NCBI GenBank assembly: GCA_009910795.1
Contig: VMEE01000067.1
Span: forward strand, 1-8,265
Direction of reading: 5' to 3'
Source: Dehalobacter sp. CP
Lineage (GTDB): Bacteria > Bacillota_B > Desulfitobacteriia > Desulfitobacteriales > Syntrophobotulaceae
DNA length: 8,265 nt
The notes beneath the pieces were generated by a model, which saw only the letters and a program-made list of their open reading frames with translations, ran no database searches and was not told where the DNA came from. The number at the start of each line of letters is the position of its first letter. Position 1 is the stretch's first letter. The position numbers and the translations under genes are program-made. This document shows positions 5,827 through 8,265 of this stretch, in pieces.

Positions 5827-6334
5827 TGTTGCTCCCCCCCAAATATATTCCTATTTTCGAATTCTCTTGTGATTCTTTGAACTCTGATTGATCTGAGCGA
5901 TTAGTCTGGCTTGGACGTAACCAAACATTCGCAGGTGTTTCGCTGCATTCAACACCTTTGATATAGCTTGATTGAGGGGGAGTTAGAGTGTCGATACAGA
6001 CGAGCGAATGCTCTAATGAGTAATTCGCAATCCTGTTCAGCTCTTCCTGTCCAACCATTTGCTCTATTATGCAATTATTCAAGGTCTCAAATGCCTCTAC
6101 AAACATGGAATCGTCATTGATTGCATAGTAGTTGGCATTGCCGTGCTTGCTTGTAAGCTTCAACACGTTCCATTTGGTAAGCTTTTTCGTTACAGAGACC
6201 ATGGTCTGGCGAGAGATGCCTGTGCCGCGGGCAAGCTCGCTCACATTGAATTCCAGCTTTCGTAAAGGCAAGAGGAATTGAATTACCCTGAGTTCGCTGG
6301 TGTCTCCAAACAGTCCTTCAAATGGTGCCGCCAT
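5810..6334 (-). CDS. Winged helix-turn-helix transcription regulator, 174 aa
   Basis: Residues 10-75 form a typical archaeal winged helix: GDTSELRVIQFLL, then FNVSELARGTGISRQTMVSVTKKL as the helix-turn-helix (29-52), VLKLTSKHGNANYYAIN as the wing (57-73), and a dimer-type helix FVEAFETLNNCIIEQM (78-93). The last 75 residues are polar, with many Ser, Asn and Gln, and probably disordered. The start has GGAGG four bases upstream. A TATA-like box at 6370-6378 and a perfect palindrome at 6386-6395 precede it, which suits control of its own promoter. It overlaps the 140-residue gene by 17 bases. Near its end seven G in a row (coding strand) could allow slippage. The DNA-binding call is firm; ligand and targets are unknown. 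Confidence 0.85.
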   Translation of the reverse strand: MAAPFEGLFGDTSELRVIQFLLPLRKLEFNVSELARGTGISRQTMVSVTKKLTKWNVLKLTSKHGNANYYAINDDSMFVEAFETLNNCIIEQMVGQEELNRIANYSLEHSLVCIDTLTPPQSSYIKGVECSETPANVWLRPSQTNRSDQSEFKESQENSKIGIYLGGSNNAVAA

Positions 6335-6369
6335 AAATCCTCCGAATTTACCCTTAATTTTGCCTCATA

Positions 6370-6395
6370 CTATTTAGTGGTTTTGACATCGATGT
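6370..6395 (-). promoter_or_regulatory. Candidate promoter and operator of the wHTH pair
   Basis: Read on the minus strand, ACTAAATAG (6378-6370) would place a transcription start near 6347, leaving a short leader that contains the GGAGG before the ATG at 6334. Just upstream lies ACATCGATGT (6386-6395), a perfect 10-base palindrome that a dimeric regulator could bind. Both roles are inferred. Confidence 0.4.
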
Positions 6396-6405
6396 TAAAT
6401 TAGCT

Positions 6406-6708
6406 TTACAGCTTATGCACCCTTGTCGTTAATATTCGACCAGCTGTTGCATTATAACCATGTTGACTTAATGCATAACAGGTCCTGGGTAAGTCAGATA
6501 TGTAATATTTAGTGTCTTTTTTTGGCACTGAAGCAAGATATCCTTTCTTTATTAGTCCTTTTGCGAGATCATTGGGATCTTTTTTAAATTTTGCTCTAAA
6601 CGCACTAGCGACCTGTCCAAAATTGAAGCTGCGATTGCTTCTCACACAGCGATTTCCATATAGTGTATTAAGAATAACTAGCTCTTCAATTCCCAGGCCG
6701 CAAACCAT
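6406..6708 (-). CDS. Small winged-helix-like hypothetical protein, 100 aa
   Basis: Residues 6-72 look like a winged helix: IEELVILNTLYGN (helix 1), FNFGQVASAFRAKFKKDPNDLAKGLIKKGYLASV (helices 2-3) and KKDTKYYISD as the wing. The tail HGYNATAGRILTTRVHKL is basic and has the look of a conserved motif. I cannot name the family, and the nearby integrase suggests a mobile-element role. It begins 72 bases after the integrase stop on the same strand. No clear ribosome binding site or strong TATA box precedes it, so whether it is read with the integrase or alone is open. The gene is markedly A+T rich compared with the integrase and replication genes. A DNA-binding regulator of the element is the likely role. 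Confidence 0.7.
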   Translation of the reverse strand: MVCGLGIEELVILNTLYGNRCVRSNRSFNFGQVASAFRAKFKKDPNDLAKGLIKKGYLASVPKKDTKYYISDLPRTCYALSQHGYNATAGRILTTRVHKL

Positions 6709-6780
6709 CCAAACAACACCTTATTCAATGGATCCTCAATCAGTATTTCAAGAGAAAAGGTTTTGGGCAGCAAAAACTGA

Positions 6781-7692
6781 TCATACCCCCAACTGTGGTA
6801 TCGCCGCCAGGTAAGCCTCTTTCAGCTCCTTCAGATCGATGTGGTTGTACAAATCAAAAGCCTCTTTCCGGCTGTCGCCCCTCAGCTCTTTGATATACTC
6901 CCTTCTCATCCCAGCCCGGAATAAGTGTGTGCAGTACCAATGGCGGCAAGCATGCGGGCTGAAATGGTCCTCCAGCCTCTTGGAACCTGCGTTATGCAAG
7001 CCTATACGGGCCGCCGCCTCAGTCACCGCTCGATATACATCATTTCTGGAGATCCGATGACCCCATGAGCTGAGGATGAGGGCAGTCTCCTTCCTCTTGT
7101 TGATGCCCTCCCTCACTCTGAGCCATCGCCGAAGGATATAGGCTGCCTCATCATCCATAAAAAGAGTGCGATTGCTCCTTTTTGCCGTGGGCTTGAGCCT
7201 GATAGTATTTTCCACCAGGTCAACATCGGAGACATCCAAAGAGACCAATTCACCGCGCCTCATGCCTGTCTTGAAGAGCAGAATCAGGATGGCCTTGTTC
7301 CTGATATCTGGCTCTCCTTTGATCATCTTGGATGCGTCCTCAACGCTTATCAACTGCCTCTCATGCCCGTCCGCATTTTCTTTGTAGCGTCGAAGGTAGC
7401 GTTTGCGGATAGGGAGGGCTGGATTAGCGCCTATTAGCCCCTCAAAGACCAGGAACTCATAAAAGCTGGAGAGGGTGGAAAAGTAGTTTTCAATGGTCTT
7501 CTGTGATGTCTTGCGATCCTCCCTCAGATACCTAATGAACCCCACCAGATCAGCCCTATCGGCTGTTTCGATCCCCCGCCCGCCCATGTACCCCTGGAAG
7601 ATCCTCAAGGCGGATTTATAGCGCGGCAGAGAGCCCGGAGCCATGCCCCTAACTTCACAGTCCTCTAGGTAGCGGTCTATCACGCGATCCAT
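6781..7692 (-). CDS. Tyrosine recombinase / integrase
   Basis: The 303-residue protein has the standard two-part layout. The N-terminal SAM-like core-binding domain (1-90) includes VIDRYLEDCEVRGMAPGSL and QKTIENYFSTLSSFYEFL. The catalytic domain (about 112-300) shows R145 in TGMRRGEL, K171 in a beta-turn KPTAKRSNR, H247-x2-R250 in SPHACRHWYCTHLF, and the nucleophile Y282 in DLYNHID. At the usual His/Trp position after helix K the protein has D273 (ELRGDS). It would integrate or excise the element at an att site. The ATG overlaps the upstream gene by 13 bases and GAGGT lies eight bases before it. No att core or tRNA fragment is visible in the window. Confidence 0.95.
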   Translation of the reverse strand: MDRVIDRYLEDCEVRGMAPGSLPRYKSALRIFQGYMGGRGIETADRADLVGFIRYLREDRKTSQKTIENYFSTLSSFYEFLVFEGLIGANPALPIRKRYLRRYKENADGHERQLISVEDASKMIKGEPDIRNKAILILLFKTGMRRGELVSLDVSDVDLVENTIRLKPTAKRSNRTLFMDDEAAYILRRWLRVREGINKRKETALILSSWGHRISRNDVYRAVTEAAARIGLHNAGSKRLEDHFSPHACRHWYCTHLFRAGMRREYIKELRGDSRKEAFDLYNHIDLKELKEAYLAAIPQLGV

Positions 7693-8192
7693 TGCAATAT
7701 ACCTCTCTCTGCTCGGACCATGCCAAATCCTTCAAGGGCTTCGATCTGTGAATTGAGTGCTTTGATAAGATCTGTCTCTCTGCGATCAATCCCCAGGGCC
7801 TCAAGCAATTGCATCCTGTCCATAGAGCCACGCGCTTTCAGAATCGTAACAAGATCCTCATTCAATGACCGAATGCCTTTGAAATCCGTCTCCCTCCACG
7901 GAGCAGCCCTATATCGCTTCAGCTCGACCTCATATCGCTCAATGAGGATGTTTTTTCTAGTGAGATCCTCGCGCAGCGCCTTATTTTCATTCTTCAAGCT
8001 CTCTAGTTCGCGCGCATGTCGCGGCGCCATTTCTTCCTTCTCATCAACCACGCCGTCCACTGTGGCAATGATGAACTTGGAAAGAGGTATATGGGCCTTT
8101 GCTGCTATCTTTTTCCATCTCTCTTTATGGTCTCGGGATGGGTGGTAGACGTAAGTGTACCTGGCTTGATCAGGCAAAGTTTTAGTGGCCAT
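7680..8192 (-). CDS. RHH - coiled coil - winged-helix protein coupled to the integrase, 170 aa
   Basis: Three parts are visible. Residues 11-48 resemble a ribbon-helix-helix: strand RYTYVYHP, then SRDHKERWKKIAAKAHIPLSKFIIATVDGVV. Residues 50-95 are a charged coiled coil with heptad-like spacing (RELESLKNENKALREDL and onward). Residues 105-170 look like a winged helix (IRSLNEDLVTILKARG, DRMQLLEALGI, then LEGFGMVRAERGILQWIA). Two DNA-binding ends joined by a coiled coil could bridge distant sites. It overlaps the integrase gene by 13 bases, so it may act with the integrase, as an excision/direction factor or regulator. That role is inferred from position. The start lies about 25 bases behind a TATA-like box without a ribosome binding site, so it is probably leaderless. 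Confidence 0.82.
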   Translation of the reverse strand: MATKTLPDQARYTYVYHPSRDHKERWKKIAAKAHIPLSKFIIATVDGVVDEKEEMAPRHARELESLKNENKALREDLTRKNILIERYEVELKRYRAAPWRETDFKGIRSLNEDLVTILKARGSMDRMQLLEALGIDRRETDLIKALNSQIEALEGFGMVRAERGILQWIA

Positions 8193-8211
8193 GCTAAGAA
8201 AATAATCGTTA

Positions 8212-8220
8212 TCCTATAAA
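8212..8220 (-). promoter_or_regulatory. TATA-like promoter of the integrase operon
   Basis: Read on the minus strand, TTTATAGGA is centred about 25 bases upstream of the ATG at 8192 with no ribosome binding site between, consistent with a leaderless transcript. A second AT-rich stretch (AATAAATATAG) lies farther upstream at 8238-8248 and could serve a start outside the coding frame. Confidence 0.5.
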
Positions 8221-8265
8221 GCCTTTACTAAGTAAAAACTATATTTATTCCCAACCGGAGCATGA

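Noticed and set aside
6512..6814. A 100-codon plus-strand frame opposite the 100-residue gene
   Set aside because: The minus-strand frame has a winged-helix pattern with a charged conserved-looking end; this one is its antisense shadow.
1..8265. Search for a CRISPR array, retron-like or diversity-generating repeats
   Set aside because: No regularly spaced direct repeats, reverse transcriptase motif or variable/template repeat pair is present.

Overview
The window looks archaeal, most likely from a methanogen of the Methanosarcinales (Methanothrix-like; inferred from protein style only). Several starts lie 25-30 bases behind AT-rich TATA-like boxes with no leader, while others follow GGAGG-type ribosome binding sites. 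The large protein is built from archaeal replication modules. Base composition varies sharply: bases 3241-3300 are 41/60 G+C and bases 6541-6600 are 18/60 (hand counts of two extremes). The gene set is that of an integrative plasmid or provirus: a replication protein, a tyrosine integrase, and many small DNA-binding proteins. I see no tRNA, rRNA, CRISPR array, insertion sequence, capsid or terminase gene.

Right part, minus strand (8220 to 6406). A TATA box drives a three-domain DNA-binding protein (ribbon-helix-helix, coiled coil, winged helix), translationally overlapped with a tyrosine recombinase. A 100-residue winged-helix-like protein follows.

Middle, minus strand (6378 to 5404). A winged-helix regulator and a 140-residue helical protein overlap by 17 bases. 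They converge on a plus-strand gene (4290-5198) that joins an N-terminal winged helix to a C-terminal beta-barrel-like domain. The 205 bases between the convergent genes hold palindromes and T-runs but no gene.

Left part, minus strand (4217 to 1). This is a replication operon: a 59-residue ribbon-helix-helix protein, a 49-residue Cys-rich protein, a 77-residue protein, the 1139-residue primase-helicase, and the start of another Cys-containing gene that leaves the window. The first two genes are short and easy to miss; the last four are joined by overlaps of 4, 8 and 4 bases. The operon and the plus-strand gene diverge from a 107-base promoter region.

The most notable item is the 1139-residue protein. 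It appears to combine a PriS-like primase core, a PriL-like Fe-S domain, an SF3 helicase and a GINS B-domain-like tail. The coding DNA for its disordered linker carries four copies of an 11-12 base sequence that recur in three different codon contexts, which suggests an iteron-like origin or operator inside the gene. A working model is a self-replicating, integrating element whose replication operon is controlled by its first gene (ribbon-helix-helix) and perhaps by these internal sites. The 302-residue protein and the wHTH/helical pair are the best places to look for an unknown system.
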